Source: Flavobacteriaceae bacterium MAR_2010_188 | Lineage (GTDB): Bacteria; Bacteroidota; Bacteroidia; Flavobacteriales; Flavobacteriaceae | Length of the DNA stretch: 64,000 nt | Assembly (NCBI GenBank): GCA_900104375.1 | Contig: LT629302.1 | Span: forward strand, 2,630,001-2,694,000 | Reading direction: 5' to 3' | In this document: positions 18,606-28,262 of the stretch, piece after piece | Position numbering within the stretch: position 1 is the first letter of the stretch | Layout of the letters: every line of letters starts with the position of its first letter | Program-made: the position numbers and the translations under genes | The notes under the pieces: generated by a model | What the model saw: the letters and a program-made list of their open reading frames with translations, nothing else | Database searches by the model: none | What the model was told of the DNA's origin: nothing

Positions 18606-21005
18606 ATGTTTAAACTACTCACACAAGGATTTTGGGAGGTTGTTGCAAGAAAGGTTTTGCGAAACAAAATCGGGATTCTTGTTGCCATTCTTCTTACTAC
18701 AATATTTTTCGCATTTCAGTGGAAGAATATGCGATTTACCAATACCGAAGCTAACTTACTTCCAGACGACCATGAGGTAAATATCGTCTATAATAATTTT
18801 TTAAAAGTCTTTGGAGAGGAAGGTAATCTTGTAATCTTAGGAATTAAGGATTCTACACTTTTTACGGTAGATAAGTTTAATGCTTGGCAGAAGCTAGCAG
18901 ATGACATAAGAAAATATAGCGAGGTAGAATCTGTCATTTCTTTGAATGACCTTCAAAGTCTAGAAAAGGATACCACAAATTCTAGATTTAATATCAGGCC
19001 TTTTGTAAGCGGTAACGTGAACTCACAAAAGGAATTAGATTCCCTCGAAAACGCTCTCTTTACTCAATATCCTTTTTACGACCATTTTCTTTTTAATTCT
19101 GAAACAAAAACAGTTAGGACAGCTATTTACCTAAAAAAGGATATCGTTAATACCTCGATTCGGAAAGATTTCATCTTAAAGAATCTGATCCCCCTTATTG
19201 AAGATTATCAAGATAAAACGGGTCTAGACGTTCACACCTCTGGGATGCCTTACATCCGTACCTTAAACGCAAAAGTCATTATCGACGAGATTGGCTGGTT
19301 TATTGGCGGCGCATTATTCGTTACTTCATTTATATTCTTCCTTTTCTTTAGGTCATTTAGAGCCACTGTAATCTCTCTAGTAGTAGTATCGGTGGGTGTA
19401 ATGTGGACCTTCGGGATTTTGGGACTGTTCCATTATGAAATTACGGTCTTGACCGCGCTTATACCGCCTTTAATTATAGTAATCGGTATTCCTAACTGTA
19501 TATTCCTCATAAATAAATATCAAAATGAAGTTAAGCTTCATGGGAATAAAGCAAGATCATTACAGCGTGTCATTACAAAAATCGGTAATGCAACCCTAAT
19601 GACCAATGTCACCACAGCTTCAGGTTTCGCCACTTTTATCCTGACCGAGAGTTCGCTTTTAAAGGAATTTGGTACCGTGGCAGCGCTGAGCATTATAGCG
19701 ATTTTCTTATTGTGCATTCTTTCTATACCGATTATCTATTCGTTTTTACCATTTCCAAAAGACCGCCACCTCGAACATTTAAATAAAAGATGGATCGGTG
19801 GTTTTGTTGAATGGATGGAGCGCATGGTGAGGACCAGACGTATCGCTATCTATTCGGCTGCGATAGTGCTGCTGACCGCGAGTATTATTGGTATTTTCCA
19901 GATTAGGATTTCTGGGAGTTTAATTGAAGATATGCCACACAATACAGATTTCTTCGATGACATTCGCTTTTTTGAAAATGAATTCGACGGGGTAATGCCT
20001 CTGGAAATCATGGTCGACACCCAAAGAAAACAAGGCGTTATGAAACTGCCGACCTTGAAGAGAATGGAGGAGCTAGAAAATCTGATTATCGAAACTCCAG
20101 AACTTTCTAGACCTATCTCCGTAGTGAGCTTGGTAAAATATTCTAAGCAGGCGTACTATAATGGGAATCCAAAATACTATCAACTCCCTACCAGCCAAGA
20201 AAATAGTTTTATACTCACTTATGTAAAAAATTCTAAATCTGATTCTAACTTAATCAGCAATTTTATAGATAGTACTGGACAATATGCCCGTATCACAACC
20301 TTCATGAAGGATATTGGCACTGACAGGATGGAGAGGATAGAAGAGGATTTACGGACAGAAATCGCCAAGGTTTTTCCGGCGGATAGATACAATGTCATCC
20401 TTACCGGAAAGGCATTAGTGTTTCAAAAAGGGACAAAATATTTGGTAAAAAACCTGATTATTTCTTTAGCACTAGCAATCTTTTTGATTTCAATCTTTAT
20501 GGCTTTTATGTTTAAATCATTAAGGATGATTCTTGTTTCCTTGATTCCAAATCTTTTACCCTTATTGATAACCGCTGGTATTATGGGATTTGTGGGTGTA
20601 CCATTAAAACCTTCAACCATACTTGTTTTTAGTATTGCCTTCGGAATATCGGTAGACGATACTATACATTTTTTGGCGAAATACCGTCAAGAACTTCAAG
20701 CGAACGACTGGAAAATTAAGATTTCAGTTTACAATGCGTTGCGAGAAACTGGGGTTAGTATGTTCTATACTTCAATAGTTCTCTTCTTTGGATTTTCGGT
20801 CTTTATGATTTCTAGTTTTGGCGGAACGGTTGCCTTGGGGGCTTTGGTATCTGTTACCCTACTGTTCGCAATGTTGTCTAATTTACTTTTACTTCCATCT
20901 TTGCTCTTGTCTTTAGAACGACATATTGCAAATAAGAAAATATTAAAAAAACCCGCTATAAATATCATTCCTTTGGAAGATGATGCGGATGAAGACAAGC
21001 ATTAA
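18606..21005 (+). CDS. MMPL/RND-family transporter
   Basis: A 799-residue inner-membrane protein of the RND superfamily, MMPL/HAE3-like branch. It has two repeats, each one membrane helix, a large periplasmic loop and a block of five helices. The second-half motif GISVDDTIHFLAKYRQEL is the conserved proton-relay region of TM4. This branch exports lipids, hopanoids or other hydrophobic molecules without a separate adaptor. The substrate cannot be told here. It lies between frr and asnS and appears to be a single gene. Confidence 0.85.
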   Translation: MFKLLTQGFWEVVARKVLRNKIGILVAILLTTIFFAFQWKNMRFTNTEANLLPDDHEVNIVYNNFLKVFGEEGNLVILGIKDSTLFTVDKFNAWQKLADDIRKYSEVESVISLNDLQSLEKDTTNSRFNIRPFVSGNVNSQKELDSLENALFTQYPFYDHFLFNSETKTVRTAIYLKKDIVNTSIRKDFILKNLIPLIEDYQDKTGLDVHTSGMPYIRTLNAKVIIDEIGWFIGGALFVTSFIFFLFFRSFRATVISLVVVSVGVMWTFGILGLFHYEITVLTALIPPLIIVIGIPNCIFLINKYQNEVKLHGNKARSLQRVITKIGNATLMTNVTTASGFATFILTESSLLKEFGTVAALSIIAIFLLCILSIPIIYSFLPFPKDRHLEHLNKRWIGGFVEWMERMVRTRRIAIYSAAIVLLTASIIGIFQIRISGSLIEDMPHNTDFFDDIRFFENEFDGVMPLEIMVDTQRKQGVMKLPTLKRMEELENLIIETPELSRPISVVSLVKYSKQAYYNGNPKYYQLPTSQENSFILTYVKNSKSDSNLISNFIDSTGQYARITTFMKDIGTDRMERIEEDLRTEIAKVFPADRYNVILTGKALVFQKGTKYLVKNLIISLALAIFLISIFMAFMFKSLRMILVSLIPNLLPLLITAGIMGFVGVPLKPSTILVFSIAFGISVDDTIHFLAKYRQELQANDWKIKISVYNALRETGVSMFYTSIVLFFGFSVFMISSFGGTVALGALVSVTLLFAMLSNLLLLPSLLLSLERHIANKKILKKPAINIIPLEDDADEDKH

Positions 21006-21031
21006 ATCCTGCCTAAATAATATTAAACATT

Positions 21032-21039
21032 TATCTTTG
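21032..21039 (+). promoter_or_regulatory. Candidate -7 box (TATCTTTG) of asnS
   Basis: Exact TAnnTTTG match 21 bases before the asnS start codon. A -33 TTTG is not evident. Confidence 0.45.
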
Positions 21040-21059
21040 CATCTTAAATTTTACTACCG

Positions 21060-22493
21060 ATGAGGTTACACACCGTTTCTGAACTATTAAAGAAAGAAAA
21101 AACACTTCAAGATATAGAGCTTAAAGGCTGGGTAAGAACTTTTAGGGCGAATAGATTTATCGCTCTAAACGATGGTTCTACCATTAATAACATTCAATGT
21201 GTGGTAGATTTTGAAAATACCGACAAGGATATTTTGAAGCGAATTACCACCGGGGCGGCAGTGCATATCACTGGCGAACTTGTGGAAAGCCAAGGAAGAG
21301 GACAATCGGTAGAGATTATTGTAAAAAAACTTGAAGTTTTAGGCGATTCTGATCCGGAGTTATATCCAATTCAACCTAAAAAACATTCGCTAGAATTTTT
21401 ACGCGAAAACGCACATTTGCGTACTCGTACCAACACCTTTAGCGCAGTGATGCGTTTAAGGTCTTCGCTTTCATTTGCTATCCATAAATATTTTAATGAA
21501 AATGGCTTCTATTATATGCACACCCCAATTATTACTGGGAGTGATGCCGAAGGGGCCGGAGAAATGTTTAGGGTAAGTTCTCTGGATATTAAAAATCCAC
21601 CGTTAAATGACGAAGGAAACGTTGACTATACCAAGGATTTTTTTGGCAAAGAAACCAATCTTACCGTATCGGGGCAATTAGAAGCTGAAACCTTTGCAAT
21701 GTCCTTGGGGAAAGTTTACACCTTTGGGCCAACCTTTAGGGCAGAAAATAGCAACACTTCGCGTCATTTATCAGAATTCTGGATGATTGAGCCAGAAGTT
21801 GCGTTTATGGATTTAGATGGCAATATGGATCTGGCTGAAGAGTTTATGAAATCCGTAATTAGTTATGTTCTTAAACATAACATGGATGATCTACAGTTTT
21901 TAGAACAGCGTCTTGCCGATGAGGACAAGAAAAAACCTCAGGACGAACGCAGCCCAATGGCATTAATCGAGAAATTAGAATTCGTTGTCAATAACCAATT
22001 TAAAAGGGTCAGCTATACCGAAGCAATTGATATTCTTAGAAACAGCAAGCCGAACAAAAAGAAAAAATTTAAATACCCAATAGACGATTGGGGTGCAGAC
22101 CTTCAAAGTGAACACGAACGCTTTTTGGTAGAGACTCATTTTAAGTGCCCGGTAATTCTGTTTGACTATCCTGCTAACATAAAAGCCTTTTACATGCGCC
22201 TAAATGAAGATCAGAAGACGGTTAGAGCGATGGATATCCTTTTTCCAGGTATTGGTGAAATCGTGGGTGGTTCGCAACGTGAGGAGCGCTTAGAAGTGCT
22301 TCAAGAGAAAATGGCGGCTTTAGATATCGACGAAAAAGAATTATGGTGGTATTTAGATTTGCGTAAATATGGCACTGCTGTTCACTCAGGCTTTGGTCTA
22401 GGTTTTGAGAGATTGGTGATGTTTACCACCGGAATGGGAAATATACGTGACGTAATTCCTTACCCAAGAAGTCCACAGAATGCGGAATTCTAA
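21060..22493 (+). CDS. asnS: Asparaginyl-tRNA synthetase
   Basis: A 477-residue class IIb synthetase charging tRNA-Asn. The N-terminal OB-fold anticodon-binding domain spans about 1-110 (GWVRTFRANRFIALNDGS). The catalytic domain has motif 2 (FRAENSNTSRHLSEFWMIEPE region) and motif 3 (GFGLGFERLVMF). Its presence suggests direct Asn-tRNA charging rather than only the amidotransferase route. Length and start are normal. Confidence 0.96.
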   Translation: MRLHTVSELLKKEKTLQDIELKGWVRTFRANRFIALNDGSTINNIQCVVDFENTDKDILKRITTGAAVHITGELVESQGRGQSVEIIVKKLEVLGDSDPELYPIQPKKHSLEFLRENAHLRTRTNTFSAVMRLRSSLSFAIHKYFNENGFYYMHTPIITGSDAEGAGEMFRVSSLDIKNPPLNDEGNVDYTKDFFGKETNLTVSGQLEAETFAMSLGKVYTFGPTFRAENSNTSRHLSEFWMIEPEVAFMDLDGNMDLAEEFMKSVISYVLKHNMDDLQFLEQRLADEDKKKPQDERSPMALIEKLEFVVNNQFKRVSYTEAIDILRNSKPNKKKKFKYPIDDWGADLQSEHERFLVETHFKCPVILFDYPANIKAFYMRLNEDQKTVRAMDILFPGIGEIVGGSQREERLEVLQEKMAALDIDEKELWWYLDLRKYGTAVHSGFGLGFERLVMFTTGMGNIRDVIPYPRSPQNAEF

Positions 22494-22597
22494 TTAGACT
22501 AACTTTGATATATCTTGCATTAGTTTAACAATAGCTTATTTTACAACAAGATATTTAGTCAAATTAGTATCTTTAAAATTATAAAGGAATAATCCGC

Positions 22598-24058
22598 ATG
22601 CTAAAACAGCATTTACAATTTAAGTTATCCCAGAAATTATCTCCTCAGCAAATACAGCTGATGAAGTTGATTCAACTTCCTACCCAAGCTTTTGAACAAA
22701 GATTAAAGCAAGAAATGGAGGAAAACCCAGCGCTAGAAGGTGGTAAGGAAAGTTTGGAAGAAGATAATTTTGAAGAATTCGATAATTCTGAAGACGACTA
22801 TAACGACAATGAAAAGATTGAGGCAGAGGATATTAATGTAGATGATTATCTAAGCGATGATGATATTCCCGATTATCGCACTCAAGCTAATAACTACAGT
22901 AGTGATGATGAAGAACGGGATGTTCCTTATGCCGCCGGAACTTCATTTAATCAGCATCTAAAAAATCAACTTAACACCTTTAGATTAAGTGAAGAAGAAC
23001 GTGAAATCGCAGAATTTCTAGTGGGAAGTGTGGATGATAGCGGTTATATTAGAAGAGACCTTAGTGATATAATGGACGATCTGGCGTTTACCCAGAACGT
23101 CTATACTACGGAAGAAACTATAGAAAAAGTACTTAATAAAGTACATCAACTAGATCCAGCCGGAGTTGGAGCTAGGGATTTACAGGAATGTCTGAGCATT
23201 CAACTTCATAGAAAAGAGAAAAATCCGGATGTTGAGTTAGCGATTGAAGTTATAGATAACGCGTTCGAAGCATTCACCAAAAAGCATTATAAAAAATTAC
23301 TTCAGAAATTCGATGTTACCGAAGTTCAACTAAGAGATGCAATTGACGAAATTGAGCACCTAAATCCTAAACCGGGCGGGTCATATGCCGGGAACAACAG
23401 GATGGTTGAGCATGTAATCCCAGATTTTGCAATCAAGATTGTAGATGGAGAATTAGAGCTCACCTTAAACGGAAGAAATGCTCCAGAACTGCATGTGTCC
23501 CGCGAATATAGCAATATGCTTAAAGGATATAAGGCGGCTAAGGATAAGTCGAAATCCCAAAAAGATGCCGTCATGTTCATAAAGCAGAAGTTAGATGCCG
23601 CCAAATGGTTTATCGAAGCCATTAAGCAACGTCAGCAGACACTATTTGTAACAATGAGTTCTATCATGAACTATCAACAAGAATATTTTTTGAGCGGTGA
23701 CGAAAGAAACTTAAAGCCGATGATCCTTAAAGATATCGCCGATGAAATTGATATGGATGTTTCAACCGTATCTAGGGTGGCTAACAGCAAATACGTCGAT
23801 ACTCCCTATGGGACGAAATTGATCAAGGAATTCTTTTCGGAATCAATGACCAATGACCAAGGTGAAGAAGTTTCGACCAGGGAAATCAAAAAAATCCTTG
23901 AAATGGTTATTGAAGAGGAATCGAAGAAGAAACCTTTAACCGATGAAAAATTAGCTTCAATCTTAAAAGAAAAAGGCTATCCGATAGCTAGGCGTACCGT
24001 GGCAAAATACAGGGAACAATTAGATATCCCAGTGGCAAGGTTGAGAAAGAAGATATGA
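22598..24058 (+). CDS. rpoN: RNA polymerase sigma-54 factor
   Basis: A 486-residue sigma-54. Region I is the Gln/Leu-rich LKQHLQFKLSQKLSPQQIQLM segment contacted by enhancer-binding ATPases. An acidic region II follows (about 45-110). The core-binding and HTH domains come next, then the RpoN box near the C-terminus (ARRTVAKYREQL) that reads the -24 element. It overlaps the next membrane protein gene by 4 bases (ATGA), so the two are translationally coupled. Confidence 0.96.
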   Translation: MLKQHLQFKLSQKLSPQQIQLMKLIQLPTQAFEQRLKQEMEENPALEGGKESLEEDNFEEFDNSEDDYNDNEKIEAEDINVDDYLSDDDIPDYRTQANNYSSDDEERDVPYAAGTSFNQHLKNQLNTFRLSEEEREIAEFLVGSVDDSGYIRRDLSDIMDDLAFTQNVYTTEETIEKVLNKVHQLDPAGVGARDLQECLSIQLHRKEKNPDVELAIEVIDNAFEAFTKKHYKKLLQKFDVTEVQLRDAIDEIEHLNPKPGGSYAGNNRMVEHVIPDFAIKIVDGELELTLNGRNAPELHVSREYSNMLKGYKAAKDKSKSQKDAVMFIKQKLDAAKWFIEAIKQRQQTLFVTMSSIMNYQQEYFLSGDERNLKPMILKDIADEIDMDVSTVSRVANSKYVDTPYGTKLIKEFFSESMTNDQGEEVSTREIKKILEMVIEEESKKKPLTDEKLASILKEKGYPIARRTVAKYREQLDIPVARLRKKI

Positions 24059-24663
24059 TTAACCATCTCCTCAGAAGCATCTCCTACATCTTACATCCAA
24101 TCTTAATGCCCTTTTTTGGAGTTGTTTTTTATTTCGCGAAATCCCCACGATTTATTCCAGAAGAACTCATTAAAGCCAAATTGATTTCACTTGGCATCTT
24201 AACCATAGTGTTGCCGATACTATTATACTCTCTGCTAAGAACACTTAAAAAGGTAAACGATTATAATCTAGAGACAACCCAGGAGCGCAGGATTCCGCTG
24301 CTTCTTAATTGCCTGATAATTCTTTTAGTAATATTAAGGGTTATGACGGTAAATGAAATACCAGAGCTTTATTATTTCTTCGTCGGTATACTAATATCTA
24401 ATTTGGTGTGCTTGATTCTTGCCTACGTAAATTTTAAGGCGAGCATCCATATGATTGGTGCGGCCGGTTTTTTTATGTTTGCGGTTGCTATAAGCATTAA
24501 CTTTCAAATTAATGTGAATCCTACTATAGCGATTATGTCCGTGTTAATTGGGGCAATCGCTACTTCTAGATTACATATGAAAGCTCATAGCGGCCTAGAA
24601 TTGATTGTTGGCTTTTGTATTGGATTTATTCCGCAACTAATAGTATTGAACTATTGGCTATAA
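24055..24663 (+). CDS. Membrane protein of unknown function (PAP2-like C-terminus)
   Basis: A 202-residue protein with about six hydrophobic helices. The segment TSRLHMKAHSGLELIVGFCIG near residues 168-188 recalls the SR-x5-H motif of PAP2 phosphatases, and related Bacteroidota proteins are annotated as PA-phosphatase-like. The first PAP2 motif is not clear, so activity is doubtful. Its ATG overlaps the rpoN stop. It converges on the PorT-like gene with a 6-base overlap. Confidence 0.6.
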   Translation: MINHLLRSISYILHPILMPFFGVVFYFAKSPRFIPEELIKAKLISLGILTIVLPILLYSLLRTLKKVNDYNLETTQERRIPLLLNCLIILLVILRVMTVNEIPELYYFFVGILISNLVCLILAYVNFKASIHMIGAAGFFMFAVAISINFQINVNPTIAIMSVLIGAIATSRLHMKAHSGLELIVGFCIGFIPQLIVLNYWL

Positions 24664-25371
24664 AATATAAAAGATAAGTCCGATTTTAATGGCACTCATG
24701 TCAATAGAGCCACCATCTAATGTTGCATTAGAATCGAATAGAGTATTTAATCCGTAATAGAGATATACGTTTATAGTATCGTATCCCGCTCCTAAGGAAA
24801 GGCCATATTGCAGGTTATTAAAATCCTTAATGTTGCTTACAAATTCATCATTTGGTTCACCTCTATACTTGGCGCTGTTGTAAAAGATGTAGCCGAATTT
24901 TAAACCTCCATAAACTCTCCAAAAGTCATAGATTTTTTCAGTTGAAGTACGCCAGCGAAATTCCAAAGGAAATTCCAGAATGTAAGTACTGAACTTATTT
25001 TTGGTATAAGGTGTAACATCTTCAGATATGATACTATAAGAAACATTGTTATCCAGATCTTCGGAGATTTTCATGTTTTGGTTATAACTATTGGCCGAAA
25101 GGCCAATCCCCACGCCAATTGCAATATTACGTCTTGTATTAATCGGCATATCGCGAATGTATCCGGCATGAAAACCACTAGAAAATCCAGATTGGGAAAT
25201 CTCACTAGCTTTATTACCCAAAAGATTGTAGGTAATAGAAACATAGAACTGGTCTTCCCTGTACTTTGGATCAGAAAAAGAGGTGTCTACTTTTACCCTC
25301 GCATTGTCCTGCGCATACGAGCTTTGACAAGCTATAACTACAATTAAGAAAATTAACTTGAAGACTTTCAT
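24658..25371 (-). CDS. PorT-family outer-membrane beta-barrel protein
   Basis: A 237-residue exported protein with a signal peptide (MKVFKLIFLIVVIACQSSYAQ) and alternating beta-strands typical of the PF13568-type barrel. PorT itself is part of type IX secretion, but many paralogues are plain porin-like proteins and I cannot separate them. I moved the start to the ATG at 25371; the frame extends 7 residues further (MLLYICR), which would spoil the signal peptide. It lies downstream of the exbD genes but is separated from them by a strong terminator. Confidence 0.75.
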   Translation of the reverse strand: MKVFKLIFLIVVIACQSSYAQDNARVKVDTSFSDPKYREDQFYVSITYNLLGNKASEISQSGFSSGFHAGYIRDMPINTRRNIAIGVGIGLSANSYNQNMKISEDLDNNVSYSIISEDVTPYTKNKFSTYILEFPLEFRWRTSTEKIYDFWRVYGGLKFGYIFYNSAKYRGEPNDEFVSNIKDFNNLQYGLSLGAGYDTINVYLYYGLNTLFDSNATLDGGSIDMSAIKIGLIFYIL

Positions 25372-25410
25372 TCTACAAATATAAAGTAACAACTATTTAA
25401 TCTGATGAAT

Positions 25411-25440
25411 AAAAAAATCCCGCAAGAGCGGGATTTTATT
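25411..25440. terminator. Bidirectional terminator after the exbB-exbD cluster
   Basis: Ten-base perfect arms AAAATCCCGC and GCGGGATTTT around AAGA, with A and T runs on both sides. It lies between the last exbD gene and the PorT-like gene. Confidence 0.88.
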
Positions 25441-25460
25441 TTTAACTATTTTGAATAAGC

Positions 25461-25943
25461 TTAGTTTGTGTTAGTAGAGATATCTCCCTGTCTAACGGTA
25501 TAGTTGATTTTAAGCGCGTTCTCTTTTCTAAGTTCTTGCTTAACATCACCTACAATACCCATATTGGTATCCTTATCAACTTTTAAAGCGGTGGTTAAGA
25601 AAGGAATAAGCTCTTCTCGCTTACTATTTCTTTCCGCCCTAATAAAAGCTGCAACTTCGCTAACATCAGCAAATTTATCATTTAACTGTATCCTTGCTTC
25701 AGTACCGAATTGACTTGAATACCTATCGCTCGGTTTCCCGATGTAGATGTACATTACCAAATCCTTTTTATCGAGTTTCTCAACTTCAGTCGCACTTGGC
25801 AGTTCGTTTTTGATCTTCAAAGTATTTTCACGCATTACCGTGGCAACCATGAAGAAGAAAAGGAGCATAAATACAATATCCGGTAAGGACGCGGTATTAA
25901 CTGCTGGTACATCTCCGCCTTGTTTTTTCTTAAATTTAGACAT
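25461..25943 (-). CDS. exbD: ExbD-family biopolymer transport protein (second copy)
   Basis: A 160-residue ExbD/TolR protein: a short cytoplasmic N-terminus, one membrane helix with the functional Asp (TASLPDIVFMLLFFFMVATV), and a periplasmic domain. With ExbB it uses proton flow to energise TonB, which drives SusC-type receptors. It follows the longer exbD by 5 bases and ends the cluster before a terminator. Confidence 0.92.
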   Translation of the reverse strand: MSKFKKKQGGDVPAVNTASLPDIVFMLLFFFMVATVMRENTLKIKNELPSATEVEKLDKKDLVMYIYIGKPSDRYSSQFGTEARIQLNDKFADVSEVAAFIRAERNSKREELIPFLTTALKVDKDTNMGIVGDVKQELRKENALKINYTVRQGDISTNTN

Positions 25944-25948
25944 TGTAC

Positions 25949-26548
25949 TTAGTTTTGTACCTCAGATAGTTTCTGAGGATATTCTTGTTTAATTTTTTCG
26001 ATACGTTCCTTAAGTTGGGTTTTATTACCGACCCAATTTACATCTGCAAAATTCTTTTCCATATCCGAGAACCCAACATTATATAACTCTTCAGCCCTTC
26101 TGTTACGGAGTTCGTTATAAGCCGCTACCAACTCATTCTGTACAGAGATATAAGTAGAATACTTTGTCTCTCTTTCGTTCTTTAAGGAAATAATCGCCTT
26201 ATCAGGATTATCTGAAGAAGCAGGGTCTTTCGCACCTTTACAATAATCACAAGCATCTTCGCCAGTACCACCACCATTATCCAAAAACTTAACAGCTGCA
26301 GCTCTCAATTTTTTAATCGGAGTTATCTCGTCCTCAACCAATAACTGGTTATCCTTGCTTATTAGAACCGTAAAGATGTTCTTTTGCTTAATAATAACAT
26401 CTTCTTGTTCTTCCTCGATAGGTGGCAACTTTCTATTAAGACCAGAATCGGTCTCAATCGTTGTAGTTACCAAGAAAAATATTAATAGTAAAAACGCAAT
26501 GTCAGCCATTGATCCCGCATTTACTTCTGGTGCTGCACGTTTTGCCAT
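25949..26548 (-). CDS. exbD: ExbD-family biopolymer transport protein (long copy with CxxC loop)
   Basis: A 199-residue ExbD with the membrane helix GSMADIAFLLLIFFLVTTT carrying the conserved Asp. It differs from its neighbour by a periplasmic insertion with EDACDYCKGA, a CxxC pair that could form a disulfide or bind metal, and a long Lys/Glu-rich C-terminus. Two unlike ExbD proteins encoded side by side are common in Bacteroidota. It lies 8 bases downstream of the 143-residue membrane protein gene. Confidence 0.9.
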   Translation of the reverse strand: MAKRAAPEVNAGSMADIAFLLLIFFLVTTTIETDSGLNRKLPPIEEEQEDVIIKQKNIFTVLISKDNQLLVEDEITPIKKLRAAAVKFLDNGGGTGEDACDYCKGAKDPASSDNPDKAIISLKNERETKYSTYISVQNELVAAYNELRNRRAEELYNVGFSDMEKNFADVNWVGNKTQLKERIEKIKQEYPQKLSEVQN

Positions 26549-26556
26549 AGTTTTGT

Positions 26557-26988
26557 TTATCTAGTTAATTTTCTTGCTCCTGCAAATAACATAGTAGCTA
26601 TTGCCAAGAATGCAAAAATGTAGAATGCAATTAATCCCATTCCTACTAAGTGTGATTCTGTGTCCGTTGCTGGCGCATTATTGTATTCATACACAGTATT
26701 GTCTCCACCAGATACTACATAGGCAACGACGAATATACCTAAGAACAATCCGACTGATATTAAAGTTTTCTTTAAATCTCCAGAGAATAATCCCTTCAAT
26801 ACAAATATCAATACCATAACAAGTACGACTGCTAACACGGCATATGCAACATATTGCAATAAATCTACTGCTCCGTCATCTCCATTTTTTACGGCTTCAT
26901 CGCCGGTAGCAATTAACATTACCAAGAAGACAACACCTGCCAAACTAAGAATTAATGCTACAATTTTTAAAATTTTATGTAAACCCAT
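26557..26988 (-). CDS. Small membrane protein within the exb cluster
   Basis: A 143-residue protein with four predicted membrane helices (for example ILKIVALILSLAGVVFLVML and VGMGLIAFYIFAFLAIATML). No known domain. It sits between exbB and exbD with spacers of only 21 and 8 bases, so it is part of the same operon and probably an accessory of the ExbBD motor. The role is inferred from position only. Confidence 0.75.
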   Translation of the reverse strand: MGLHKILKIVALILSLAGVVFLVMLIATGDEAVKNGDDGAVDLLQYVAYAVLAVVLVMVLIFVLKGLFSGDLKKTLISVGLFLGIFVVAYVVSGGDNTVYEYNNAPATDTESHLVGMGLIAFYIFAFLAIATMLFAGARKLTR

Positions 26989-27009
26989 AATTACTTTAGT
27001 TTTTGCTTA

Positions 27010-27789
27010 TTATCTTCTTTTATATCTCACTAACAAATCCATTAAAACAATAGATGCATCTTCCATATCGTTAACGATACTATCAATCTTAGCGATGATA
27101 TAATTATAAAAAATCTGAAGTATAATTGCTACAATAAGTCCAAATACCGTTGTTAAAAGTGCCACTTTAATACCACCCGCAACAAGTGAAGGCTGCATAT
27201 CTCCAGCAGCTTCAATTTTATCAAAAGCTTGAATCATACCAATTACCGTTCCCATGAAACCAAGCATCGGTGCCAAGGCGATAAATAAGGAAATCCAAGA
27301 AACGTTTTTCTCTAATTGTCCCATCTGTACTGCTCCGTAAGCAACAACCGCTTTTTCAGCTTGGTCTAAGTCTTCATCTGCTCTATCGAGCCCTTGATAA
27401 TAGATAGACGCAACAGGTCCTTTTGTGTTTCTACATACTTCTTTAGCAGCTTCGATACCACCAGAATTCAATGCATCTTCTACATCTGCAGTTAATTTAG
27501 CTGTATTGGTTGTAGAAAGATTTAAGAAAATAATTCTTTCGATTGCGATTGCAAGACCGAGGATCAAACATAAGAGTACGATTCCCATAAATCCTGGGCC
27601 ACCTTCAATAAAACGCTTTTTTAATTCTTGATGGAACCCGAGGTCTTCATCGGCTACGGCCATGTCTGGCTCTTCATCTTGAATAAATGTCGCAACCGTC
27701 GTAGCAGTTGTCATTGTGTATGCATTCGCATTAACAGTTCCGAAAGCCATTATTGTTGCTATGGCTAGAATAGAAAATAGTCTTTTCAT
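27010..27789 (-). CDS. exbB: MotA/TolQ/ExbB proton channel protein
   Basis: A 259-residue ExbB homologue: an N-terminal signal-like helix, a first channel helix (GFMGIVLLCLILGLAIAIERI), a long cytoplasmic loop, and a pair of helices (LGFMGTVIGMIQAF and LLTTVFGLIVAIILQIF) that line the proton path. It is the first gene of exbB-x-exbD-exbD and would energise TonB-dependent uptake, including SusC encoded at 46.8-50 kb. Confidence 0.93.
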   Translation of the reverse strand: MKRLFSILAIATIMAFGTVNANAYTMTTATTVATFIQDEEPDMAVADEDLGFHQELKKRFIEGGPGFMGIVLLCLILGLAIAIERIIFLNLSTTNTAKLTADVEDALNSGGIEAAKEVCRNTKGPVASIYYQGLDRADEDLDQAEKAVVAYGAVQMGQLEKNVSWISLFIALAPMLGFMGTVIGMIQAFDKIEAAGDMQPSLVAGGIKVALLTTVFGLIVAIILQIFYNYIIAKIDSIVNDMEDASIVLMDLLVRYKRR

Positions 27790-28262
27790 CGTACTTATTC
27801 TTAAGTTTATTAGTTAAAGTGTTAAAGATATAAAAAAAATGTAATTAAAAAATAAAAACACTGCAGAGTAAACGAAGGATTTGGGAAGACAACTGATAAT
27901 CTGCAAAGTGGATTCAAAAGAAATAAAATTATAGCAATTTATCAAAAGTAATGTGCCCAAATTTCTTTCAAAGCCCGAAATTTAACTCTTTTCGCTCTAT
28001 TCTTACGAAATCGCAATGTCAATACTTATAAGGGATATTTTAAAAAATAGAAAGATAGTATTCCAATTTTTACCCTAAGCCACTCATACTTAAGTCTCTC
28101 TAAAAAGTAATGGCCTCTATGTAACGACTTTTTGGTTAATTTTGTTGAGACAAGGTTAATCCACTATAAAAATCTGCAAAATGCCTCTATTCCAATTTTA
28201 GGTATTCATCGTAATCTTGAAAAATAATTTTGCAACTCATTTAGGACCCTAAATCTTATAAG
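27790..28262. other. Intergenic region between exbB and the MFS gene
   Basis: A 473-base AT-rich spacer between divergent genes. It must hold the exbB promoter and the MFS promoter. Apart from TAATTTTG boxes at 28137-28144 and 28225-28232 I see no gene, RNA fold or repeat. Confidence 0.5.
28225..28232 (+). promoter_or_regulatory. Candidate -7 box (TAATTTTG) of the MFS gene
   Basis: Exact TAnnTTTG match 31 bases before the ATG at 28263; no clear -33 partner. Confidence 0.4.
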
